A stretch of 64,000 bases of DNA from Streptomyces sp. RPA4-2. GTDB taxonomy: Bacteria > Actinomycetota > Actinomycetes > Streptomycetales > Streptomycetaceae. The position numbers and the translations under genes were made by a program. Each line of letters begins with the position of its first letter. Position 1 is the stretch's first letter. The notes beneath the pieces are model-generated. The model did not search any database, had not been told where the DNA came from, and saw nothing but the letters and a program-made list of their open reading frames with translations. Below, in pieces: positions 42,462-50,096 of this stretch. The stretch is taken from the NCBI RefSeq assembly GCF_012273515.2, contig NZ_CP050975.2, positions 682,001 to 746,000 of the forward strand, read 5' to 3'.

Positions 42462-43697
42462 GTGAAGAACAGCAACGGACGGTCTGGGCGGCCCGACGTC
42501 ATGCAGGTGCTCGCGGGGGCCCGGCCCGACGAACTGGATCCGTCCCGCCTCGCCAACTCCCCGCGTCAGCGCGAGGACCTGGACCGCATCATGGCCGGGG
42601 CGGCGGAGATTGGCGCGACCCGCTCCCAGGTACGGGTGCGCCTGCGCGGCGGGATCAGGCCGCTCGGAGCTGCCACGGCTCTCGCGGCCGTCGCCGCGTC
42701 CGTGGTGGTCGTGAGCACGGTCGACCAACGGGAGCCGTCCGGACGTCCGTCCGCACATCCGCGGTCCTCCACCGCCACGGCGGGGTCGAGTTCGTCGGCG
42801 CCGGACCTCCACGTCGACGGCCGCCTCGAACTGCTCAGCGCGGCGAAGAAGGCGGAGACGTCGGCCACGGGGGGAACGTACTGGCAGACCACCACGCGGT
42901 CGGAGAACGTCGAGGTCGCCGGTGAGAAGGGGGGATTCTTCGCCGTGCGCACCACGTCGACCGAACAGTGGTCCGTGGGGGTGCGCGCCGGGGCCCAGAG
43001 CCTCATGGTCTCCGGTCTGGACTCCGTGACCGAGCCGCGCACCAAGGCGGACGAGGCGCGCTGGCGGGCCGCGGGCTCACCTCACACGGTGAAGTTCGAG
43101 GTCAAGAACTCGGTCGGAACGAACACGCTGGGCCTCACGATGGGCACCAGTCGGCCCATGGTCATGCGGACGAACGTGGACGACAAGATCTACGCCCTCG
43201 GCCCACGCAACGTCTCGTATCAGGACCTGGCTGAACTTCCCTCCAGGAGCGGAGAGTTGCGTCACTACTTGGAGCGGCTGTACGCGGCGGACAGCGGTGA
43301 CGGGACCGGTGCCGGGCGCACGGCCTGGGAACTGCGCCAGGCGGCCAACCTCATCACGATGCCGGTGAAACCCGCTGTACGGGCCGCCGCGTATCGGGTG
43401 ATGGCGGATCTGCCCGGCGTCGGACTGCGGGGGCGGGTCTCCGACCCGCTGGGTCGTACAGGCGTCGGTGTGGTGTTCCCCGGTACGGACCGGACCCCAC
43501 TGGGGATCACGGAACAGTGGCTGGTCGTGGACCGGTCCACCGGCGCGATGCTCAGCGAGCAGCAGGTGTTGGTCGAACCGTCGGCGCGGGCCCGGGAAGC
43601 GGGCCTCAAGGCGGGCGCGACGCTGAACTACCAGGCGACGACCCGGATGAGCTGGGGCGAGCACCAGATCACGGTGCCGGAGAACGCCCACCACTGA
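42462..43697 (+). CDS. CU044_5270-family membrane protein, probable partner of the ECF sigma
   Basis: 411 residues from GTG 42462, with AAAGGAG upstream inside the sigma gene. A cytoplasmic N-terminus of about 65 residues (MQVLAGARPDELDPSRLANS) is followed by one membrane segment (AATALAAVAASVVVVSTV) and a long extracytoplasmic region ending in RMSWGEHQITVPENAHH. This layout matches the CU044_5270 family, encoded next to ECF sigma genes in actinobacteria and presumed to act as an anti-sigma or sensor. It lacks a zinc-binding HxxxCxxC anti-sigma motif. Confidence 0.82.
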   Translation: MKNSNGRSGRPDVMQVLAGARPDELDPSRLANSPRQREDLDRIMAGAAEIGATRSQVRVRLRGGIRPLGAATALAAVAASVVVVSTVDQREPSGRPSAHPRSSTATAGSSSSAPDLHVDGRLELLSAAKKAETSATGGTYWQTTTRSENVEVAGEKGGFFAVRTTSTEQWSVGVRAGAQSLMVSGLDSVTEPRTKADEARWRAAGSPHTVKFEVKNSVGTNTLGLTMGTSRPMVMRTNVDDKIYALGPRNVSYQDLAELPSRSGELRHYLERLYAADSGDGTGAGRTAWELRQAANLITMPVKPAVRAAAYRVMADLPGVGLRGRVSDPLGRTGVGVVFPGTDRTPLGITEQWLVVDRSTGAMLSEQQVLVEPSARAREAGLKAGATLNYQATTRMSWGEHQITVPENAHH

Positions 43698-43990
43698 GCC
43701 TCGAACCTGCCTCCGCGGCCCCATCCGCGGGCCCCCCAGGGAGGCAGGCGCGGAGCGAGAACCCCACGCAACAGCCCTTCGGGGCTGACCTGGCAGGACT
43801 CCTGACGCGCGCCCCGCCGACGCGTGCCGGTGCCCCGGAAAGGCAGCCTGGTCAAGGGCGACGCCCGCACGGGCACGTCGCTGCCGCATCACGGCCACCT
43901 TGCGGCCGGCCGACGGGGCGCGCTTCCGTGCCAGAAGGTCCGCGCGGATCGCTCACCAAGTTCTGTCGGACAGCAACCACGTTGGGAACC

Positions 43991-44848
43991 ATGACTACAC
44001 AAGAGCGCCGTCCGGTCCCGGCGGCCAGGCGTCCCGAGCAACGGCTCCGCGGCGGTCACAGAGCCCCACACCGCCCGAAGCGGGTTGTGGCCGCGACCGT
44101 TGTCCTCTCCGCCATGGTGAGCGGGTGCGTAGCCCTCGTGACAAGAACCGGCCACGGTGAGCGGTTGTCCGTGCGGGCGGACGACACGAACGCGGGACAG
44201 GAGACACGTACTCGGGAGCCGTCCGCTTCCGCCACCACCAGTCCACCGGTGACGCCGGTCCCGAGGAAGCTCCCCGGCGTGGGGCCCGGCACGCTGGCCC
44301 ACATACCCCGTCGGACCCGCCAGGTATTGCTGGTCACAGGCGACGGCAGGAACTCCTCGAGGTCCCGTGCGGTGCTGTACCGCCGCACCGGCGCGGGCTG
44401 GGAGCCCGGCCCTGTCTGGCAGGCTCACAACGCCTTCAAGGGCTGGACGCATGATCACCACGCCGGCGATCTCCGCTCCCCGGTCGGCGTCTTCACGCTC
44501 ACGGACGCGGGCGGCCGACTCGCCGACCCAGGGAGCGGGTTGCCCTACGACCGCTCGGGAGGCTTCACCGTGCGCGGTACGGGATTCGAGGGTGAGCCAC
44601 TCGCAGGATCCTTCGACTACGTCATCGCGATCAACTACAACCACCGGCCCGGTACCTCCCCGCTGGACTGGACCCGCCCGATGGGTGCCGGCAAGGGGGG
44701 AGGCATCTGGCTGCACGTCGACCACGGCGGCCCCACGCACGGATGCGTCAGCCTTGGCGAGGGCCACATGAAGGAACTGCTGCGCAACCTCGACCCCGCT
44801 CAGCACCCGGTGATCGTCATGGGAGACGCGCCCTCGCTCACCGCCTGA
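43991..44848 (+). CDS. L,D-transpeptidase (YkuD-like) lipoprotein
   Basis: 285 residues from ATG 43991. The signal VVAATVVLSAMVSGC puts the lipid-modified Cys at position 46. The catalytic segment near the end reads HVDHGGPTHGCVSLG with Cys252 as nucleophile, the HxxxxxHGCVxL signature of YkuD-like L,D-transpeptidases, which make 3-3 crosslinks in peptidoglycan or attach proteins to it. It is same-strand with the ECF sigma operon but 293 bp away, so it is possibly a target of that sigma factor. The usual Arg after the Cys is replaced by Ser (GCVSL), a mild deviation. Confidence 0.85.
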   Translation: MTTQERRPVPAARRPEQRLRGGHRAPHRPKRVVAATVVLSAMVSGCVALVTRTGHGERLSVRADDTNAGQETRTREPSASATTSPPVTPVPRKLPGVGPGTLAHIPRRTRQVLLVTGDGRNSSRSRAVLYRRTGAGWEPGPVWQAHNAFKGWTHDHHAGDLRSPVGVFTLTDAGGRLADPGSGLPYDRSGGFTVRGTGFEGEPLAGSFDYVIAINYNHRPGTSPLDWTRPMGAGKGGGIWLHVDHGGPTHGCVSLGEGHMKELLRNLDPAQHPVIVMGDAPSLTA

Positions 44849-44879
44849 GGAGACGGATGAGGCTTCTCGATGGGGTCGG

Positions 44880-47477
44880 TCAAGGCAGGAACTCGACGTA
44901 CCCGTCGGTGCCGTGCACACGGATCCGCTGCCCGTCCCGGATCAGCCGGGTGGCCTGATCCACGCCCACGACGGCCGGCAAGCCGTACTCCCGGGCGATC
45001 ACCGCGCCATGGGTCATCAGGCCGCCCACCTCCGTCACCAGGCCCGCGATTCCGACGAACAACGGCGACCAGCTCGGGTCCGTGAAGGTCGTGACCAGGA
45101 TGTCGCCCGCCTCGAGGTCGGCCTCCGCCATGTCGAGGATGACGCGGGCCCTTCCCTCGATGGTCCCGGCGGAGACCGGCAGGCCGGTCAGGGCGCCGAC
45201 CGGCACGTCGTCGCGCCGGTACGCCCCGGTGACGGCCTCACCATCCGATGTGAGCACCCGGGGCGGTGTGAGCGCGTGGTAGGAGCGGAACGCGTCCTTG
45301 CGCTGCTGGATGAGCCGGCCATCCACCTGGTTCGAGCGCACGACGTCGTGGAGTTCCTGGAACGTGAGGTAGAAGACGTCCTCCTGCTCGGGAAGAACGT
45401 CCGCCCGCACGAGGCGCTCGGCCTCCGCCAACAGGGCCCGCTTGTAGACGAAGTAGCGGCTGATGATGCCGTACTTCGGGTACTCCCGGTACCCGATGAA
45501 GGTCCTGACCCGGTCAATCATCCGCTGGGCCTCGTCGGCTTTCCGGTCCCCGTCCGGCAGGGCCCGCAAGCGTGACAGCACGTCCTGTTCCTTCTCCCGC
45601 GCCTTCTGCCGCCCTTGTTCGAAGCGCCGCCCGGCGGCGCCCGGCTCGAAGTTCCTGACGTTGTCGAGGATCACGGGCACGAGCGTGGTGGGACGCTCGC
45701 TCCACCGTGGCCTCGTGATGTCGATCTCGCCGACGCAGCGCATGCCGTACCGGTCGAGGTAGGACTCGATGGCGTCGCGCGCCTCGGTCCCGCCCGCGAG
45801 CTTCGGCAGTTCGTCCAGGAAGCCCTCGTCCTCGACGCCCCGCAGGAACGCCACCACCTCCGGCCGCGGGCGGATCACGTCGGCGACGTCGAGCAGTGCC
45901 AGTCCCATCTCCGACGTGACGTTGCCGGGCGCGGACAGCGTGAGCGTGTCGGCCGCGTTCTTCTCGCCCAGCCACTCCCCCAGCTTGTCGTTGAGCCACC
46001 ATGTGGCTTCCATCCCCGCCATGATCGCCTGCATGCTCAGCGGATCGCTGAGGACTCGCTTGTGCTCCTGGAAGGACTCCAGCAGGAAGTCGAACAACGC
46101 CGGTCCGGTCTTCGTCCGGATGTCGCGCTCCAGGGCCGCGGTGGACGTCCGGCTACGCTCGATCAGCTCGGTGACGATGGCCGGATCGGTATCGATCGAG
46201 GCGGAGGCACGGGCGGCCGGCGGCCCGCCGGGACCCGCCTCCGGGAGCGTCGGGACGAAACCGTCGCGCTCGAGGACGGTCTCCAGAGCGTCCCTGACCA
46301 GCGGATCGCCTCTCCCCATGACGTCCAGGAGAGCGGCGCGGCTCGCGGGCGAGGCCAGGCGCCCGGCGACGTCGACGAACAGTCTCCCGCCGGCCTCGTG
46401 CATCGGCGCCATGGCCGTCAGCTGCCACATGGAGACGCCCAGAGGCTTCATGGGATCGGTCATCATCTGCTGATGACCGACCGAGACGTAGACGTGATTC
46501 GCCTGGTCGTCGCTCTCGGGGATGGGGAACAGCGTCGTGATCGGGCGGCTCTGAACGATCTCGAATTCGTCCCCGACCAGGCACCATTCGATGTCCTGCG
46601 GGCGGCCGAAGTGCGCTTCGATCCGCCGCCCGAGCCGCACGAGCCGTACGGCCTGCGCATCCGTCAGCGCCGGCTGCTCCTGGAGCCGCGAGTCGATCGC
46701 CACTTCCTCCGTACCGCCGGACGGCAGGGCGTGAACAGCACGCTGTTTGGCGGCGATCGCCCTGGCGACGACTTCGCCGTGTCGCACCTTGAAGACGTCC
46801 GGGTTCACCAGGCCGGAGACCAGGGCCTCGCCGAGGCCGAAGCCGGCGTCCACGGTGGCGACCTTCCGGTTGCCCGTGACGGGGTCGGCCGTGAACAGGA
46901 TGCCGGCCGCCCGTGGGAAGACCATCTGCTGCACGACCACGGCCATGTGGACCGCGCGGTGGTCGATACCGTTCCGCCGGCGGTAGGTCACCGCCCGCTC
47001 GGTGAACAGCGAGGCCCAGCACCGGCTGACGTGCTGGAGGATCGCCGTCGGCCCCACGACGTTCAGGTACGTGTCCTGCTGGCCGGCGAAGGAGGCCGTC
47101 GGCAGGTCCTCCGCCGTCGCGCTGGACCGGACGGCGCAGGCGGCCTGCTCGCCGAGCCGGGCGAGCGCACGGGTGATCGCGGCCGCGAGATCGTCCGGGA
47201 CGGCGATCTCTTCGATGGTCCGGCGGATCTGCGCGCTGAGCGTGCGGATCGCCTCCCGGTCGTCCGGGTCCGAGCGCGACAACCGGTCGAGCCGCTCGTC
47301 GATCGACGGCACGTCCGCCATGATCCGCCGGAAGGCGTCCGTCGTCACGCAGAAGCCGGCCGGTACGCGGATGCCTTCGATCCGCGACAGCCCGCCCAGG
47401 TGGGCGCCCTTGCCGCCGACGGCCGCGACCGGCATACCGTCGACCTCTTGAAGATCCCACACGTACTGCTCGATCAT
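44880..47477 (-). CDS. rph: Rifamycin phosphotransferase (rifampin resistance)
   Basis: 865 residues from ATG 47477, behind GGAGGT. The three-domain dikinase layout matches Rph: an N-terminal ATP-grasp domain (VGGKGAHLGGLSRIEGIRVP; AVRSSATAEDLPTASFAGQQ), a helical rifamycin-binding middle region (about 330-755), and a C-terminal swivelling phosphohistidine domain with His823 in GGLMTHGAVIAREYGLP. Rph transfers the beta-phosphate of ATP to the ansa hydroxyl of rifamycins and inactivates them. The length agrees with known Rph proteins rather than with PEP synthase (about 790) or PPDK. A rifamycin-associated-element palindrome upstream supports the identification. Convergent with the L,D-transpeptidase gene, with only 31 bp between them. 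Confidence 0.93.
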   Translation of the reverse strand: MIEQYVWDLQEVDGMPVAAVGGKGAHLGGLSRIEGIRVPAGFCVTTDAFRRIMADVPSIDERLDRLSRSDPDDREAIRTLSAQIRRTIEEIAVPDDLAAAITRALARLGEQAACAVRSSATAEDLPTASFAGQQDTYLNVVGPTAILQHVSRCWASLFTERAVTYRRRNGIDHRAVHMAVVVQQMVFPRAAGILFTADPVTGNRKVATVDAGFGLGEALVSGLVNPDVFKVRHGEVVARAIAAKQRAVHALPSGGTEEVAIDSRLQEQPALTDAQAVRLVRLGRRIEAHFGRPQDIEWCLVGDEFEIVQSRPITTLFPIPESDDQANHVYVSVGHQQMMTDPMKPLGVSMWQLTAMAPMHEAGGRLFVDVAGRLASPASRAALLDVMGRGDPLVRDALETVLERDGFVPTLPEAGPGGPPAARASASIDTDPAIVTELIERSRTSTAALERDIRTKTGPALFDFLLESFQEHKRVLSDPLSMQAIMAGMEATWWLNDKLGEWLGEKNAADTLTLSAPGNVTSEMGLALLDVADVIRPRPEVVAFLRGVEDEGFLDELPKLAGGTEARDAIESYLDRYGMRCVGEIDITRPRWSERPTTLVPVILDNVRNFEPGAAGRRFEQGRQKAREKEQDVLSRLRALPDGDRKADEAQRMIDRVRTFIGYREYPKYGIISRYFVYKRALLAEAERLVRADVLPEQEDVFYLTFQELHDVVRSNQVDGRLIQQRKDAFRSYHALTPPRVLTSDGEAVTGAYRRDDVPVGALTGLPVSAGTIEGRARVILDMAEADLEAGDILVTTFTDPSWSPLFVGIAGLVTEVGGLMTHGAVIAREYGLPAVVGVDQATRLIRDGQRIRVHGTDGYVEFLP

Positions 47478-47743
47478 CGCGACACCTCCGAGGCGGCCGT
47501 GTTCCGTCGCACCGCGGTGACCGATCGGATCACCGGCGCCTCCCACTCCGTCGAACCTCTTGCCGAGCACGTCCTCCCTCTCGCCGAGCACGTCCCCGGC
47601 CTCGCCGCCCCGAGCGCTCGCGGCCGCGCCGGCCGGTCCCGCCATCGGTTCGACGTCACCGCGTCCCCGCTACGTCGACAACACACACGCACGTCGTGCT
47701 CCCCGTTTCCGCTGGTTGTGGCATCGGCCGACGATTCTGCGCC

Positions 47744-47776
47744 GCACCGGGGGGCTTGTGGCAAGCCCCCCGGTGC
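47744..47776. promoter_or_regulatory. Rifamycin-associated element (RAE) within a larger palindrome
   Basis: GGGGCTTGTGGCAAGCCCC at 47751-47769 closely matches the 19-bp RAE that I recall being described upstream of actinobacterial rifamycin-inactivation genes. Here it is the core of a perfect 15-bp-arm palindrome (47744-47758 with 47762-47776, centre TGG). It lies 267 bp before the rph start codon. Confidence 0.8.
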
Positions 47777-47792
47777 GCTATATGTTGAGAGT

Positions 47793-47829
47793 GGCAAGGA
47801 GAGGCAGTTCTCCTTGCCTTCGTTTTTTT
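47793..47829 (+). terminator. Canonical hairpin plus T-run terminator on the plus strand
   Basis: GGCAAGGAGA (47793-47802) pairs perfectly with 47809-47818 around GGCAGT, and TTCG plus seven T follow (47819-47829). The T-run orients it for plus-strand transcription, away from rph, although no plus-strand gene precedes it closely. Such U-tailed terminators are uncommon in this window. Confidence 0.75.
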
Positions 47830-47922
47830 GTCGTCCCGTGGAGGGACCGACACGGTTCTCGCGAAGCGGCGGCACGCGGGAGGCCGGTGCCGAGGATGTG
47901 GGTGATGTTCCTCGGGGCGGCT

Positions 47923-48567
47923 TCAGTCGTCGCGCCCGGCACCGCGATCGGGTGCGCTCATGTCCCCCGTCCCGGGCGTGCCGTCGGCGAGCCCGTAACG
48001 CAGGTACACGGTGCCCTTCGGACCGGCTGCCGGCGGTTCGAGGAGTGTGATGTTCGTGGGCACCGCGCCACCGTCGAACACCTTCTTCCCGACGCCGAGC
48101 ACGACCGGGTGCACCCAGAGGTCGAGACGGTCGAAGAGCTTCTCGCGCAGGAGGGTCTGCACCAGGTCCAGGCTCCCGACGACCTTCACGTGCTCGTGCC
48201 GGTCACGGATCTCGCGCACCGCACCGGCCAGATCCGGGCCGAGCTGCGTGGACCCGGCCCACGAGAGGTCGGGCCTGCCGCGGGAGGCCACGTACTTCGG
48301 GACGCTGTTGAAGAGCGTGGCGATCTCGTTGTCCTCGCCGCCCTCCTGGTACGGCCAGTAGGCGGCGAAGATGTCGTACGTCCGCCGGCCGAGCAGGAGG
48401 GCGTCCGTGCCCTCGTACGCGGCACCGATCTGCGCCCCGGAGACCTCGTCCACCAGTGGCGCCTGCCAGCCGCCGAACGGGAACCCCACCGGGTCCTCTT
48501 CAGGGCCGCCCGGCGCCTGCCCGACGAGGTCGAGGGTCGCGAACAGCTCGATGTGGATGAGGCCCAT
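47923..48567 (-). CDS. RibD C-terminal/dihydrofolate-reductase-like protein
   Basis: 214 residues from ATG 48567, with GGGAG about seven bases upstream. It starts GLIHIELFATLDLVGQAPGG and contains LLLGRRTYDIFAAYWP, VKVVGSLDLVQTLLREKLFD and LDLWVHPVVLGVGKKVFDGG. These are diagnostic of the YwjB/YyaP-type RibD_C reductases, which are NADPH-dependent but mostly uncharacterised. It is not a housekeeping FolA. It lies upstream of rph in the same direction but is separated by 445 bp holding the RAE. Confidence 0.85.
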   Translation of the reverse strand: MGLIHIELFATLDLVGQAPGGPEEDPVGFPFGGWQAPLVDEVSGAQIGAAYEGTDALLLGRRTYDIFAAYWPYQEGGEDNEIATLFNSVPKYVASRGRPDLSWAGSTQLGPDLAGAVREIRDRHEHVKVVGSLDLVQTLLREKLFDRLDLWVHPVVLGVGKKVFDGGAVPTNITLLEPPAAGPKGTVYLRYGLADGTPGTGDMSAPDRGAGRDD

Positions 48568-48765
48568 GCCTTGCTCCCGATGAGTCGGTTGTCCTGGTCG
48601 GGAGGTAGACCTGTGGACTCCGTCGGACTCATCGGCGCGCCGGCAGCCACCTTCGCGGTCGTCGACCGCCTCGCTCGGTGGCTCGGTCACCGTCCCGTCC
48701 CACGGTTCAGTGCCCTGTGATGTCACCGAGGGGGCGTCTGTCGCCGGCCGGGCGTCATCCCGCGG

Positions 48766-49356
48766 TCAGACGGTGGTGACCACCTGCTCGTAGGCCAGCC
48801 GTGGGGAGCGTGCGAACCACGCGTTCTCCCCCGGTCTGCCGATGTTGACGACGGCGAGGACCGAGTGCTCGCCGTCGCTGAAGAACTCCTTGTCGATGCC
48901 CTCCGCGTCGAATCCGGTCATCGGCCCCGCGGCCAGGCCGGCGGCGCGGACGCCGATGACGAAGTAGCCCACCTGCAGGGACGCGTTGAGCCTCGCGGAC
49001 GGCTCGCGGACCGCTCGCTCGGCGAAGAGACTCTTGGCCTGGGGGAAGTGCGGGAACTGGGTGGGCAGTTCCTCGTGGAACTCGAGGTCCGCGGCGAGGA
49101 TGACGACGAGCGGGGCGGCCGCCGTCTTCTTGCGGTTGCCTTCGGACAGGTACCCGACCAGACGCTCGCGCGCCTCGGCGGAACGGACCAGCACCATACG
49201 CAGTGGCTGCTGGTTCATGGAGGTGGGGCCGTACTTGACCAGGTCGTAGACGGCCTCGACCTGGTCGTCCGTCACCGGCTCGTCGGTGAAGGCGTTGGCG
49301 GTCCGTGCCTCCCTGAACAGGAGGTCCTGGGCGGTGGAATCGAGGGCGAGGGACAT
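48766..49356 (-). CDS. Nitroreductase-family protein, malonic semialdehyde reductase (RutE)-like
   Basis: 196 residues from ATG 49356, with GAGAGG about six bases upstream. FMN-dependent nitroreductase fold with YGPTSMNQQPLRMVLVRSAE, LNASLQVGYFVIGVRAAGLA and GPMTGFDAEGIDKEFF. The length and motifs match the RutE/HadB-like subgroup, which reduces malonic semialdehyde to 3-hydroxypropionate in pyrimidine breakdown. No other rut genes are present, so the assigned substrate is only a family guess. It begins ten bases after the small membrane protein gene and is probably co-transcribed with it. Confidence 0.85.
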   Translation of the reverse strand: MSLALDSTAQDLLFREARTANAFTDEPVTDDQVEAVYDLVKYGPTSMNQQPLRMVLVRSAEARERLVGYLSEGNRKKTAAAPLVVILAADLEFHEELPTQFPHFPQAKSLFAERAVREPSARLNASLQVGYFVIGVRAAGLAAGPMTGFDAEGIDKEFFSDGEHSVLAVVNIGRPGENAWFARSPRLAYEQVVTTV

Positions 49357-49366
49357 GGTGAACCTC

Positions 49367-49861
49367 TCAGGGTCGAGTGTCTGTGGTTTCTCGGTGCCGG
49401 CGAACTGTGAAGCAGAGGAACTGGGCGCTGACACCCAGCAGGTACACGGCGGTCGTCGTCCCGACGAGCCCCCGCAGGAGGGGCCCTGAACAGCACCGGG
49501 CCAGCAACAGACCGGCCAGTGCGGCACAGGCCGCCATGGGCAGATGGAAAGCCGCCCAGATCCGCGTGCCGGCCGGGGCGGACCTGCGCGGCATCATGGG
49601 TGCGCCGCCGTGTGCGACAGCGGCCGGCGCGACGAAGGCGCACGTCGCGTCGGCAAGGAGCGCCAGGACGTCGGCTTTCCCCGGGGCGCCACGATCGGAC
49701 GACGTCACCGCGGTGGCGGTCCACAGCGCCAGGGTGTAGCCGTGCGGGGCCGCGCTCGCGCTCACGGCGTCCCGGAGTTGGCCCCGGTATCCGCGCTGCG
49801 GGCCATTACGGGCACCGGGTCCGGCCGTCCTGGGCCGCGGTTGGCTATCCGTTCGCGACAT
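49367..49861 (-). CDS. Small four-helix membrane protein of unknown function
   Basis: 164 residues from ATG 49861 (TTG 49879 is an alternative; neither has a strong ribosome site). After a charged N-terminus (QLRDAVSASAAPHGYTLALW) four hydrophobic stretches follow, including DVLALLADATCAFVAPAAVA and TTTAVYLLGVSAQFLCF. I do not recognise a named family, although similar LRDAVS...GYTL proteins seem familiar in streptomycetes. It ends ten bases before the nitroreductase start, suggesting an operon. Confidence 0.6.
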   Translation of the reverse strand: MSRTDSQPRPRTAGPGARNGPQRGYRGQLRDAVSASAAPHGYTLALWTATAVTSSDRGAPGKADVLALLADATCAFVAPAAVAHGGAPMMPRRSAPAGTRIWAAFHLPMAACAALAGLLLARCCSGPLLRGLVGTTTAVYLLGVSAQFLCFTVRRHRETTDTRP

Positions 49862-50096
49862 GGATGACGGCCTTGCCAAGCGCGTGCTCCGTCCCGGGCG
49901 CCCCGTACGCGGGGCGGGCCCGGATGGAGTGGGGTGGGTCGCGGTGCGTCGTGTTCATGAGGCGGTCACCTCCCGATGAGCGACGGTGCCGTCCTGGAGG
50001 CCACGCCGTTGCTGCCAGCATCACGGGTGGTGCGGGAGCCCGGCGTCACCCATTCAAGGGATCCTTGCCGTCGCGTCCGACGGTCGGTGCACCGCT

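Larger units (their letters stand above)
47478..47922. other. Upstream region of rph
   Basis: 445 bp between rph and the reductase gene. It contains a 21-bp direct repeat (GCCGAGCACGTCC at 47562 and 47583), the RAE palindrome (47744-47776) and a plus-strand terminator (47793-47829). No additional gene is seen. Confidence 0.55.

Noticed and set aside
44880..47477. Phosphoenolpyruvate synthase annotation for the dikinase-like gene
   Set aside because: Domain order, length of 865 residues and the upstream RAE fit Rph. PEP synthase is shorter, with the phosphohistidine domain in the middle.
45615..48050. Open frame of 811 codons on the plus strand
   Set aside because: It is the opposite-strand shadow of rph. 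It has no recognisable domain, is rich in Arg/Gly/Asp in the pattern expected of reversed GC-rich codons, and the rph frame is unmistakable.
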